Assembly: GCA_937934185.1 (NCBI GenBank)
Contig: CALHAB010000210.1
Span: 1-35,186 of the forward strand
Origin: an uncultured Ignavibacterium sp.
Lineage (GTDB): Bacteria; Bacteroidota; Ignavibacteria; Ignavibacteriales; Ignavibacteriaceae
DNA length: 35,186 nucleotides
Reading direction: 5' to 3'
Below are positions 1-7,837 of this stretch, one piece after another (position 1 is the stretch's first letter; each line of letters begins with the position of its first letter). The position numbers and the translations under genes were made by a program. The notes beneath the pieces are model-generated. The model did not search any database and had not been told where the DNA came from. It saw only the letters and a program-made list of their open reading frames with translations.

Positions 1-132
1 GTTTCTATTTCTCCAATCCCTTTTTGTATATTGCATATCATCATACAAAACAAATTCATCTACTGCTGCAATATTATCAAAATACCCTTTCCAAGGAATA
101 TAGTTAGATTGAGAAATCGCTATTTTTTTCAT
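1..132 (-). CDS. WbqC family protein, N-terminal fragment (cut by window edge)
   Basis: Only the first 44 codons lie in the window; the gene continues beyond base 1. Reading from the ATG at 132, the start is [19 protein letters not shown], followed by a [21 protein letters not shown]-type stretch. This pattern (Q-x-N/Y-I-P-W-x-G-Y-F-D, then a YDD-Q-Y-x-K-R-x-W-x-N-R motif) is characteristic of the WbqC-like family, often found in polysaccharide or lipopolysaccharide loci. The biochemical function of the family is poorly defined. The start lies 10 nt after the stop of the DUF1294 gene, so it is probably the last visible member of the STAND-pdxH-DUF1294 transcription unit. The family call is fairly secure from the N-terminal motif; the role is not. 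Confidence 0.75.
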   Translation of the reverse strand, partial: MKKIAISQSNYIPWKGYFDNIAAVDEFVLYDDMQYTKRDWRNRN

Positions 133-142
133 AAGTGTTTAG

Positions 143-475
143 CTATTCTATAATTCGCAAAATTAAATAATAGACTACTAAATTCCAAATTAAAAGAATT
201 GGCACTCCAATCAGAAATTTTGGCTTTAATAGTTTATGTCTAAAAATAAACATGGATACCAACATAAATGGCGCTCCTCCCCAAAAAGCAATATTTAACA
301 ATCGAGCTTCAGGAATTCTTGATTTCGATTTACCTGAAGAGGCTAAATATTTATCGTAGTACATGTAGCCCATTGCCAATACATTTATTGCTACGATGTA
401 AATCCAGAAAAAACTCCTTCCTAAAATCAAAAAAAGAAATAAAAAAGCCAATAATAAAAAAATTAATCTTGTCAT
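143..475 (-). CDS. DUF1294 family small membrane protein
   Basis: A 110-residue integral membrane protein with about three hydrophobic segments (roughly residues 4-36, 62-78 and 86-108). The DUF1294 signature is clear: a YDK motif (residues 40-42), the R-I-P-E-x-x-L-L segment (53-60), GGAP in the next helix, and the FRHK...KPKF-x-I-G-V-P motif near the C terminus. The family is widespread in bacteria and has no established function. Its ATG overlaps the pdxH stop codon in an ATGA arrangement (472-475), so it is translationally coupled to pdxH. Confidence in the family is high; no specific role can be inferred. Confidence 0.85.
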   Translation of the reverse strand: MTRLIFLLLAFLFLFLILGRSFFWIYIVAINVLAMGYMYYDKYLASSGKSKSRIPEARLLNIAFWGGAPFMLVSMFIFRHKLLKPKFLIGVPILLIWNLVVYYLILRIIE

Positions 476-1116
476 GGAGCTAGTCTACTAATTCTCCATT
501 GATTATCTAACCATTCATAGACAATTCTATCATGTAAACGACTTTTTCGACCTTGCCAAAATTCAAAATAATTTGGGATAAGTTGATAACCGCCCCAAAA
601 GTTGGGTCTTTTAAGTACTTCTATTTTTTCCCATTTTTTGATTTCTTCTTCTAAATATTGGCGATTGGGAATTTTTTTACTTTGTGGCGAAATTAAAGCA
701 CTAATTTGAGAAAGCCTAGGACGCGATGTAAAATATTCATCCGAGTATGCTTCAGACAATTTTTGAATTCTTCCTTCAATTCTTACCTGTCTTTCCAATT
801 CATGCCAATAAAAAAGCATAGCTCCATAAGGGTTTTCCTGAATTTCTTGTCCTTTTCTACTGAAATAATTAGTAAAAAAAACGAACCCTTCTTGTTCTGT
901 CATTTTTCGTAGAAGTAAAATGCGGGCGGAGGGCTTACCCTCCTTCGTACAGGTTGCTAATGTAAAAGCATAAGGCTCTTCCATTTTAGAATTAACCACC
1001 TCCTGAAACCAATTCTCAAATTGATTAAAAGGATTGGGATGTATTTTTTCTTCTGTAAGTTCATCTTTTTCGTAATCTTTACGTGCAGCAAATAAATATT
1101 CGTTTAGTCTTTCCAT
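472..1116 (-). CDS. pdxH: Pyridoxamine/pyridoxine 5'-phosphate oxidase PdxH
   Basis: A 214-residue cytoplasmic flavoenzyme, the usual length for PdxH. It oxidises pyridoxine 5'-phosphate or pyridoxamine 5'-phosphate to pyridoxal 5'-phosphate with FMN and O2, in vitamin B6 biosynthesis and salvage. Visible signatures are the FMN-binding R-I-L-L-L-R-K segment (about 65-71), F-F-T-N-Y-x-S-R-K-G (80-89), F-Y-W-H-E-L-E-R-Q-V-R-I-E-G (102-115), S-x-Q-S-K (142-147 region) and the C-terminal hallmark F-W-Q-G-R-x-S-R-L-H-D-R-I ending in R-L-A-P. The ATG at 1116 has no clear Shine-Dalgarno sequence and sits 15 nt after the STAND gene stop. The four-base overlap with DUF1294 places it inside a minus-strand operon. 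Nothing looks truncated. Confidence 0.96.
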   Translation of the reverse strand: MERLNEYLFAARKDYEKDELTEEKIHPNPFNQFENWFQEVVNSKMEEPYAFTLATCTKEGKPSARILLLRKMTEQEGFVFFTNYFSRKGQEIQENPYGAMLFYWHELERQVRIEGRIQKLSEAYSDEYFTSRPRLSQISALISPQSKKIPNRQYLEEEIKKWEKIEVLKRPNFWGGYQLIPNYFEFWQGRKSRLHDRIVYEWLDNQWRISRLAP

Positions 1117-1146
1117 CTATTTAATTTTTAGCTATTTAATTTTTAG
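1117..1146. repeat. Perfect 15-bp tandem duplication at the STAND/pdxH junction
   Basis: The 15-mer ctatttaatttttag occurs twice back to back (1117-1131 and 1132-1146). On the minus strand the upstream copy encodes the last four residues (L-K-I-K) and TAG stop of the STAND protein. The second copy repeats the same bases, stop included, directly before the pdxH ATG. The whole intergenic spacer is therefore a copy of the gene's own 3' end. Confidence 0.9.
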
Positions 1147-4100
1147 GACTTGACCAGGTTCTATTCTTGGACTATCTAAATTATTGATTTTCATTAAATA
1201 TTCTTCGGTTAGATTAAATTTTTTAGCAATTTCAGATAAGGTTTGATTTGGTCTTACTGTGTAGAAAATTGGTTTATAATTAGTTTGGATATCGTTCGTA
1301 GAAGTATTTTTATTTTGTTGAGGTGTTACCTGCTCATCTTTTAATTCATAATTAGGTGGAACATTTTTGAGGTCAAATTTATCAAGATTATTTTGATAAT
1401 TTTCATTTTTTTGAATTTCTTCTACGACTTCTTTGCGGACTCTGAAATCAGAAACAAAGAATTGTTTCTTTTCTTCATCCGTTAGGGGACGTTTTGCAAA
1501 ATTCTCGGAATAATCAATAAGTTCTTGAAGGTTGGGGAATATACGATAAATTTCAACGGAGAAATGAGGTCCGGCCATTGCCATTCGTTTGGAATCAGGA
1601 CTAAAAGCGCAAGCATATCCTAATCCAGGGGAGCCTTTAAATACGGCCAATCTTAAAAAGGATTTTCCATCCCATAGTCTTGCCGATTTATCATCAGAAT
1701 TAGTTACAATACGTTTATCATCGGGGCTAAAAGAAGCAAAATACACATTATCCAAATGACCCTTTAGGTTCCCAACTTGCTGACCAGTCGATATATTCCA
1801 TACTTTTGCGGTGGAATCTTTACTTGAAGTTACGATTAGTTCACCACTGTGACTAAAAGCAACATGATTAACAATATCAGTATGACCTCTGAAAGTTTTA
1901 ATAAATTTACCTGTTTTTCCGTCCCATAATCTACAAGTAAAATCTTTAGATACTGTAGCGATGTAGCGGTCATCAGGGCTGAATGTGGCAAATTTGACAG
2001 CACCATGGTGCCCTACTAATGTATTTATCAATTTACCGGTTTTGACTTCCCAAAGTTTGGCGGTAGAATCTGCGGAAGTAGTAATTAGATATTCAGAATT
2101 ATTACTGAAAGCGGTGTAAAGCACATGACCGGTATGTCCTTCTAAGATATATTGAACGTTACCTGTGGTGGCATCCCAAATTCTAGCAGTTCTATCTATG
2201 GAAGAGGTTGCAATTTTTTTGCCATCTTTACTAATATCTACGGAGGTTAGAGTATTTTTATGTCCTCTGAAGACTGCAATCAGATTAAAACGTTGGAAAT
2301 CCCACAATCTTGCGGTGAAATCATCGGCTAGGGTAGCGAGGGTTTTACCGTCGTGAGAGAATTTAGCGGCTTCTACGATATGGTTGTGCCCTTGAAGTAC
2401 ACCTAACTGGCGTCCTGTTTCTATGTCCCATAGACGGGCAGTTTTATCCCAAGAAGTAGAAACTAAGCGTTTTCCATCAGGTGAGAACAGGTTATAAATC
2501 ATTTTATTTTTATGACCTTTTAAGGTCATGAGGGGTTCTTTGTTAGCAATTTTATTGATAGAGTAATATAAGGCGGCTTCGGCTTCTTCCACGTAAGGTC
2601 TATCGGGGTCATCTAATTTTTTGGGTAAAGCTTCTCTTGCTAGTAGGATACCAATATCAGGGCGGTTCTCATCCACTTGTTGCTCGGCTTGGGAAGCTAA
2701 GAATAAAGATTGCGTAATTAAAGCATTATTTCTTTGTTTTCTTGCAATTTCAGCTTGTTTACGAGCTTCTTCTTCTTTTTCTTGGGCTAATTTCGTTTTT
2801 TCTTCTGCTATTTTAGTTTGTCTTTTAGCTTCTTTTTCGTTTTCTTCTGCAATTTTACGTTGTTGTTCAGCAATTTTACGCTCATTTTCAGCAATTTTAC
2901 GTTGATTTTCAGCGATTTTTCGTTGCTCTTCAGCTTTAATTTTTTCGCCTTCTGCAATTTTTTTCTGGTTTTCAGCGATAATGGCTTGGGTTTCCGCTTT
3001 TAGTTTCTCAGTTTCTACAATCATTCTTTGGTATTCAGCTTCTTTCTCTTTCTTGATAGCTAAGTCTCGTTGAATTTCGGCGTATTCCGATTTTTCAATA
3101 GCAATTTCACGTTGGGCATCTGCTTCATATTTAGATTGTAGAGCCATCCATGCGGCAATTAAAGAAATTACTAATAACGTAGAAATTAAAGAGATAGCAA
3201 AAAGAACAAGTCTTCGGTTTCGGTCAATTTTTTGTTTAGAGAGAAAAAGAAACTCTTCACAATCTTCATGGTAGATGGCGGCTTGTTCCAAAGGCTCCAT
3301 GATAGGGTGGATTTCTTCGGGGGACATGTATCTTAATATCCAGGCAGGATTAGGTTCTGCTTTTTCCCACCAAGTATTAAAATAGGTATAAAGGCCTGAG
3401 TTCAACAAATATTTGGGATCTTTTTCACTTTCAAGCCATTGATTTACTTGTACTTTAAAATCACGGAAGATAGAAACCGATTTATATTCTTCCTCTGCCC
3501 ATTCTACCAACAAATCCCAGTTTCTAATTAACGATTCGTGGGTTATGTCTAGTACAGTATCTGGGGAAAGTTCTTTGGAGGATTCGTCATCCGTGATAAA
3601 GGGCTGAATAAAAGAATTTCCTGTTTCGCGAAATATATTGATAACCTTGACAAATTTTTCCATTGAGATGTCTTGAGAGCCGTAAATAGCATAGATTTCC
3701 ATAAGAGTCATACGGTTTCTTACGGCACGGTTATCATCAATTTTCGTTAAGCAGACAAAAGTCGTTTTGATGATTTTTTGGGCATCTTCTTTGGAGATAG
3801 TATCTTGGTAACGAGTATTATAAATTTCGTGAGCGGTTTCGTAGAGTTCATTAGCATGTTTACTTAATACGTTTCTTAGGCGGGGTTTTTCAAAGAGGTA
3901 TTTTTTTTCTTCGGGTAGATTTTTAAGGAAAAGTTCAAATTCAGGCTGTATAGAAGCAGGAAGCTTATTTAAGGCTATCCCACCAACTTTGGCGTAATGA
4001 ATAAGGTCTATTTCTGCTTTGTTTTTGTTTGCTTCTTTCCACATTTGATAAAGTGCGTGTTGTAAGACTGGTAGCTGATCGGTTCCATCGCCTAGGTCAT

Positions 4101-5856
4101 TTAAAATTCTTTGTGTAAGACGCAGGGATATTTTATCACCATTCAAGATGGCAGGGGATTGTATAACTTCTTGAATTTCTTCACGTTTTAATCTGGGTAC
4201 AAAATAAGTAGAATTACCAATAAGTTCGGCAAAACCTCTGAAAGCAACGCATTGCCCAATATAATCGGAGCGCATCGTAAAGACGACATAAATAGGAAGT
4301 TGCTCATCACGAGCTAATTTGATGGTTTCCTGTAAGACATTTATCGTAATTTGCGAGACGGGCGAGGCTACGCCATCACGATAGTTTTCGGAGTTGGTAA
4401 AAAACTCTTCGAATTGGTCAACGAGAATTAGGAGGTTAGAAGCTTTTCTTTTCATGGCTCTACGAGTTTCTTCGTCTGCGTCAGCCCATTCAAGGGAGGT
4501 CATATCGCAATAAGCATCCGATTTTTTGTAAATATCCACAAGCGCGGAGAAACCGTAACCTAATTGGAGTTCAACATCATCAACATTTTTTAGGCGTAGG
4601 CCTTGCGCAAGGGCGGCGGCTAGATTACGAAGAGGTGTTCTTTCGGGCTTGAAGTCAACGACCGTCCATTTAGTAAATAAACCTTTTAAAAAGCCTGCTT
4701 TGGCGTTGGGTATAACTCCTGCATAAATTAATGAAGATTTTCCATCACCAGATGCCCCCGTAACCATTACGTATTTATTGGCTTCAAGCATTTGAATGAC
4801 GGCATCTATGTGCTTGTCTCTTCCCTTAAAATAAATTGACTCGTTTTCATTAAACGGTCTTAAACCTGTATAAGGCGAGAAAGTTCCTTCTACAATTTTA
4901 CCGCTTACACTGACTTTGTTATAGACTTCTATTATTTTAGGATAAACCTCGTCTTTTTTAACTACGGATAGCAGTAATTGTGGTGCTTTAAAGCGAATAA
5001 AACGATTTCTTCTTGGTTCATCTTCACCAATTAAAAGAATAGGAGTGTTATTGGAGGCACCACCAGAAAGTTTCCATACCTGTTTCACGAAAGCCAAAGC
5101 CCAATCTGAGCTTTCTTTAAAAAAGACAATCGTCATTTTGGCTTTACGAAGCATTTTTATAGCTTCTTTTCGGTAGTCTATATCCTGCTCAGGAACAACC
5201 GTTAAAGTAGATATTTTATAGTTTTCTCCTAGTTTTTCTACAATTTCATAACAGTCCCCTGCATCTTGAACATTAGAAATAAATGAAATTTCGTATTCTC
5301 TCTTGATTTGAACTTCTTCCTGACTGACGGTCTCAAGGACATTTCTTAAATCATCTATAAACTGGGCAGAGCTATTCGTGTTCGTGAAAATAACTTCATC
5401 AGAAAGCGAATTTAAGATATGGTCTATTAAAAGGGCTTGTTGTTCTTGGACTACTACATCTTTTAATGGATAATGCCAAACAAAACGTTTAAATTTCCCA
5501 GAGGTTCTTCTAGACATTATACCTGCATTTTCATACTGGTATTTGGCGAGAGAAGTATAGGGATCCCCTTTGATGGTTCTGCCAAATTGAGCACCTAACA
5601 AATGTATAGAACACTCTGAAATTTCTAATGCTTTTGCTACATGTTCTACAAACTCTGCTTCAATCATTGGTTCAGATACCTTGGGATATGCCTCAAAACC
5701 TGCTTTCTCAAGCATAAACTGAAGTTGAGTCCTTACAGTCTCAAGCTCTGGAGTCACCCAAGCTAAAAAAACAGAATGTTTTTTCTCTACTTGAACTGCC
5801 TGAATATCCGCAGATGTAAGTGCATCATTGATTTGAAATTTTGGCCTACTATCCAT
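1132..5856 (-). CDS. Transmembrane STAND ATPase with TIR/DUF4062-like N-terminus, WD40 propeller and C-terminal LysM
   Basis: A 1574-residue multidomain protein. Residues 27-100 resemble a DUF4062/TIR-like fold (SVFLAWVTPE, then SIHLLGAQFG); 187-312 look like a second TIR-like Rossmann domain (ISFISN, then MTIVFFKESSDWA). An nSTAND-type ATPase follows: entry motif P-Y-T-G-L-R-P-F (328-335), F-x-G-R-D (343-347), Walker A GASGDGKSS (367-375), Walker B LLILVDQFEEFF (475-486), TMRSDY sensor-like motif (527-532). One TM helix lies at about 882-904, preceded by Arg-Arg, predicting a cytoplasmic N terminus. A charged heptad coiled coil covers about 907-1045, eight WD40-like blades (each with a GH and W-D pair, the last degenerate) cover 1109-1440, and a LysM domain covers 1532-1574. 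STAND proteins are ligand-triggered switches in signalling or immunity. Here the sensor half is predicted to be periplasmic and able to bind peptidoglycan. The ligand and effector output are unknown. First gene of the pdxH operon. Confidence 0.88.
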   Translation of the reverse strand: MDSRPKFQINDALTSADIQAVQVEKKHSVFLAWVTPELETVRTQLQFMLEKAGFEAYPKVSEPMIEAEFVEHVAKALEISECSIHLLGAQFGRTIKGDPYTSLAKYQYENAGIMSRRTSGKFKRFVWHYPLKDVVVQEQQALLIDHILNSLSDEVIFTNTNSSAQFIDDLRNVLETVSQEEVQIKREYEISFISNVQDAGDCYEIVEKLGENYKISTLTVVPEQDIDYRKEAIKMLRKAKMTIVFFKESSDWALAFVKQVWKLSGGASNNTPILLIGEDEPRRNRFIRFKAPQLLLSVVKKDEVYPKIIEVYNKVSVSGKIVEGTFSPYTGLRPFNENESIYFKGRDKHIDAVIQMLEANKYVMVTGASGDGKSSLIYAGVIPNAKAGFLKGLFTKWTVVDFKPERTPLRNLAAALAQGLRLKNVDDVELQLGYGFSALVDIYKKSDAYCDMTSLEWADADEETRRAMKRKASNLLILVDQFEEFFTNSENYRDGVASPVSQITINVLQETIKLARDEQLPIYVVFTMRSDYIGQCVAFRGFAELIGNSTYFVPRLKREEIQEVIQSPAILNGDKISLRLTQRILNDLGDGTDQLPVLQHALYQMWKEANKNKAEIDLIHYAKVGGIALNKLPASIQPEFELFLKNLPEEKKYLFEKPRLRNVLSKHANELYETAHEIYNTRYQDTISKEDAQKIIKTTFVCLTKIDDNRAVRNRMTLMEIYAIYGSQDISMEKFVKVINIFRETGNSFIQPFITDDESSKELSPDTVLDITHESLIRNWDLLVEWAEEEYKSVSIFRDFKVQVNQWLESEKDPKYLLNSGLYTYFNTWWEKAEPNPAWILRYMSPEEIHPIMEPLEQAAIYHEDCEEFLFLSKQKIDRNRRLVLFAISLISTLLVISLIAAWMALQSKYEADAQREIAIEKSEYAEIQRDLAIKKEKEAEYQRMIVETEKLKAETQAIIAENQKKIAEGEKIKAEEQRKIAENQRKIAENERKIAEQQRKIAEENEKEAKRQTKIAEEKTKLAQEKEEEARKQAEIARKQRNNALITQSLFLASQAEQQVDENRPDIGILLAREALPKKLDDPDRPYVEEAEAALYYSINKIANKEPLMTLKGHKNKMIYNLFSPDGKRLVSTSWDKTARLWDIETGRQLGVLQGHNHIVEAAKFSHDGKTLATLADDFTARLWDFQRFNLIAVFRGHKNTLTSVDISKDGKKIATSSIDRTARIWDATTGNVQYILEGHTGHVLYTAFSNNSEYLITTSADSTAKLWEVKTGKLINTLVGHHGAVKFATFSPDDRYIATVSKDFTCRLWDGKTGKFIKTFRGHTDIVNHVAFSHSGELIVTSSKDSTAKVWNISTGQQVGNLKGHLDNVYFASFSPDDKRIVTNSDDKSARLWDGKSFLRLAVFKGSPGLGYACAFSPDSKRMAMAGPHFSVEIYRIFPNLQELIDYSENFAKRPLTDEEKKQFFVSDFRVRKEVVEEIQKNENYQNNLDKFDLKNVPPNYELKDEQVTPQQNKNTSTNDIQTNYKPIFYTVRPNQTLSEIAKKFNLTEEYLMKINNLDSPRIEPGQVLKIK
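2827..2973 (-). repeat. Degenerate 21-nt repeats encoding a KIAE heptad coiled coil
   Basis: Inside the STAND gene, about seven imperfect 21-nt units encode the heptads around residues 962-1010 (K-I-A-E-N-Q-R, K-I-A-E-N-E-R, K-I-A-E-Q-Q-R and variants). They form a highly charged stalk between the TM helix and the WD40 propeller. Repeats of this kind can expand or contract by slippage, so stalk length may vary between strains. Confidence 0.75.
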
Positions 5857-5884
5857 AAGTTTAGGGATTCTAATTTTTAATATA

Positions 5885-5916
5885 CAAAAATAATAGATTG
5901 CTCATTACAAAGCAAA
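5885..5916 (-). promoter_or_regulatory. Candidate Bacteroidota-type promoter for the STAND-pdxH operon
   Basis: On the minus strand TTTG (5916-5913) is followed after 20 nt by TATTTTTG (5892-5885), matching the TTTG / TAnnTTTG pattern of Bacteroidota primary-sigma promoters. Transcription would start near 5878, about 22 nt before the ATG at 5856. The region is AT-rich, so a chance match is possible. Confidence 0.4.
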
Positions 5917-5935
5917 TAAAAAATCATTTCTTTGT

Positions 5936-5962
5936 TCACTTTGTATTCACAAGTTTATTCAC
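5936..5962. promoter_or_regulatory. Three TTCAC direct repeats upstream of the STAND promoter
   Basis: TTCAC occurs at 5936-5940, 5946-5950 and 5958-5962, with starts 10 and 12 bp apart, close to one helical turn. They lie upstream of the candidate promoter at 5885-5916. They could be half-sites for an activator, but a 5-mer in AT-rich DNA is weak evidence. Confidence 0.25.
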
Positions 5963-6048
5963 TATCAAGATTTACAAAAAATTTTATAAGATTTTTATAA
6001 TGTATGAATAATATAAGATAGCAACAATAGTGTATTACAATTAGTAAG

Positions 6049-6135
6049 CGGAGAGGGAGGGATTCGAACCCCCGGAGGACTTGCATCCTCAACGGTTTTC
6101 AAGACCGCCGCATTCAACCACTCTGCCACCTCTCC
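6049..6135 (-). tRNA. tRNA-Ser (anticodon TGA)
   Basis: An 87-nt tRNA on the minus strand. The acceptor stem GGAGAGG pairs with CCTCTCC, followed by discriminator G. The anticodon stem-loop GGTCTTGAAAACC gives anticodon TGA, which reads UCA and related serine codons. The long variable arm (GAGGA...TCCTC) is diagnostic of the class II serine tRNA. The T arm carries GTTCGAAT. The 3' CCA is not encoded. It is transcribed in the same direction as the STAND gene, with its 3' end facing that gene. Confidence 0.97.
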
Positions 6136-6159
6136 GGCAATATTTGGATGTGAAATCGG

Positions 6160-6188
6160 TTTGTAAAACTATGTAAGAACTATTTTCG
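6160..6188 (+). promoter_or_regulatory. Weak candidate promoter for the HisN-like gene
   Basis: TTTG (6160-6163), a 17-nt spacer, then TATTTTCG (6181-6188), one base off the TAnnTTTG element. It lies in the divergent gap between tRNA-Ser and the phosphatase gene, about 60 nt before its ATG. Confidence 0.28.
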
Positions 6189-6250
6189 AAATTGGGCTTC
6201 AAATATATGAATATTATTTTTCCAGCCAAAGAATTTTATTTGGATAAAAC

Positions 6251-7012
6251 ATGAACTTTCTTAAAGAATTTCGACCATTCTGTAAATTACTTTCGGATAA
6301 AAGTGCTGAAATAATCCGACAATATTTTAGAACAACAATTATTGTTGAACAAAAATCCGATTACTCGCCTGTTACTATTGCTGATAAAAAATCCGAAGAA
6401 ATGATGCGGGAAATGATTCATAAAGAATTTCCAGACCACGGAATAATTGGGGAAGAATTTGGCGAAGAAAATCCAGATGCAGATTTTGTCTGGGTGCTCG
6501 ATCCAATTGATGGTACTAAAAGTTTTATTTGTGGTGCTTTGTCATTCGGGACTTTAATAGCACTACTCTATAAGAATGAACCTGTTATTGGTGTAATCAA
6601 TCATCCTGTCCTGAATGAGTTTTTAATCGGAGATAATAAAATCAGCTTGCTTAATGACGCTAAAGTTAAGGTAAGTGAAAAAAATAATATTTCAGAAGCT
6701 GTAATGTTAACAACTGATCACTTAAATATTAAAAAATATCAGAGTGCAGAAAAATTTGATAAACTGATTAATTCAGTCTGGATCTACAGAAACTGGGGAG
6801 ATTGTTATGGTTACTATTTACTTGCAACCGGATTTGCAGATATAATGATTGATCCGATTATGTCAGTTTGGGATACAATGGCTTTGATTCCTATCGTCAA
6901 AGGTGCCGGTGGAATTATAACAGATTATAACGGAAATGATGCATCAAAAGGAAATAGTGTTATTGCAGCTAATCCATATCTTCATTCAAAAGTACTTGAG
7001 ATTCTTAACTGA
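6251..7012 (+). CDS. hisN: Histidinol-phosphatase, inositol-monophosphatase family (HisN type)
   Basis: A 253-residue soluble enzyme of the Mg-dependent inositol monophosphatase superfamily. The metal ligands are visible: G-E-E (E68, E69), the hallmark D-P-I-D-G-T (D84, D87), and W-D (D208) in the S-V-W-D-T-M-A-L motif. The segment F-I-C-G-A after DPIDGT, GTLIAL, the Y-G-Y-Y-L-L-A-T-G-F-A-D-I-M-I-D-P run and the L-I-P-I-V-K-G-A-G-G motif resemble HisN histidinol-phosphatases more than generic IMPases or CysQ. HisN removes phosphate from L-histidinol phosphate, the penultimate part of histidine synthesis. No other his genes are nearby, which is common for HisN. It ends convergently with the next gene, overlapping it by 8 nt. 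The superfamily is certain; the exact substrate is probable. Alternatives are inositol phosphates or PAP. Confidence 0.85.
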   Translation: MNFLKEFRPFCKLLSDKSAEIIRQYFRTTIIVEQKSDYSPVTIADKKSEEMMREMIHKEFPDHGIIGEEFGEENPDADFVWVLDPIDGTKSFICGALSFGTLIALLYKNEPVIGVINHPVLNEFLIGDNKISLLNDAKVKVSEKNNISEAVMLTTDHLNIKKYQSAEKFDKLINSVWIYRNWGDCYGYYLLATGFADIMIDPIMSVWDTMALIPIVKGAGGIITDYNGNDASKGNSVIAANPYLHSKVLEILN

Positions 7013-7754
7013 AAAGATAAATCAGAAGACAAATTATTGATGTTATAAGTACAATCGGTTTTTCTCTCTTCTTCAGGAACACAAAAACGGTGATACCTAT
7101 CCAAAGTATCGTAATAGTCAATAAACTGAGTGGGAAAAGATTTTGTATAGGTGGAATTGATTTATTGATATATTCAAATTTATAAGAAAGATATAACGGA
7201 TTTATCATCATCAAAAATGTAAGCAGCACAATTGATGTAATTACTAAAAAGTTTTTTGTTTTCCTGTTAGTTTTAAATTGCTCCAGTCCAGACCTTATTA
7301 GTAGTATTAATCCTGAATAGAGAAATAACAAGTACAACCAGTTAAGCATCTTTGGAATTTTACCAAAGAATGTGAATTTAGTCTCACCTTCCTGAGGAAT
7401 ACGATAAACTTTATCTTTGCCTCTCAGTATTAAAGAATAACTGAAATTACTTCCAACACTTTTCTTACTTATTTCTGCAGATAAAATTTTATCATTCTTT
7501 TTTAGTTCGATTGTATAATTATTCACTTTATCCGAATTTATAATTACTTGACCTTCCAAATTTTCATAATCCGTTCTGACTAATAATTTATAACTATCAC
7601 CGTATTCAATTTTATCAAGCTTATAAGATATTTTCTTTCCTTCTACAGAGAATGTACCCGTAACAGGATAGTACTCTCCAAATACAGATTTGAAGTAAGA
7701 TAAAAGAAACACAACAATGATTGAACTAAGCCATAGTATAATTGATTCTTTCAT
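7005..7754 (-). CDS. Uncharacterised membrane protein with N-terminal TM, periplasmic domain and four C-terminal TM helices
   Basis: No family recognised. From the ATG at 7754 the product is 249 residues. A hydrophobic helix (about 5-22) is followed by a beta-rich soluble region (about 25-125, with short K/D/S-rich strands), then four hydrophobic helices (about 132-152, 168-188, 206-228, 232-248). This suggests a periplasmic sensing or binding domain anchored by a helical bundle. The open frame could start eight codons earlier at a TTG (7776-7778), but that codon has no ribosome binding site and the ATG gives a normal N terminus. It follows the terminator at 7783-7810, so it is probably separate from the upstream operon. 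Its last 8 nt overlap the convergent hisN gene. Confidence 0.65.
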   Translation of the reverse strand: MKESIILWLSSIIVVFLLSYFKSVFGEYYPVTGTFSVEGKKISYKLDKIEYGDSYKLLVRTDYENLEGQVIINSDKVNNYTIELKKNDKILSAEISKKSVGSNFSYSLILRGKDKVYRIPQEGETKFTFFGKIPKMLNWLYLLFLYSGLILLIRSGLEQFKTNRKTKNFLVITSIVLLTFLMMINPLYLSYKFEYINKSIPPIQNLFPLSLLTITILWIGITVFVFLKKREKPIVLITSIICLLIYLFS

Positions 7755-7782
7755 AACCTTAATTTTTTTTTCAAGCAAACTT

Positions 7783-7810
7783 AAATAAAAAACCCCGTTA
7801 AGAAACGGGG
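7783..7810 (-). terminator. Rho-independent terminator of the GldLM-like/barrel operon
   Basis: The stem CCCCGTT (7793-7799) pairs with AACGGGG (7804-7810) around an AAGA loop. On the minus strand it is followed by a T-rich run (complement of 7783-7792). It lies 28 nt past the stop of the barrel protein. Confidence 0.9.
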
Positions 7811-7837
7811 CAAAATAAAGTTACTTGTTACAAAATA

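Noticed and set aside
2827-2973. Short regular repeats that could look like a CRISPR array
   Set aside because: They are degenerate 21-nt units inside an open frame, without unique spacers, and encode a heptad coiled coil.
1132-5856. Calling the STAND gene an antiphage defence system
   Set aside because: STAND/TIR architecture fits defence, but there is no defence neighbour and the operon contains housekeeping pdxH, so it is left as a sensor of unknown role.
7005-7012. Frameshift or fusion between hisN and the next gene
   Set aside because: The two genes are convergent and simply overlap by 8 nt; both have complete products.
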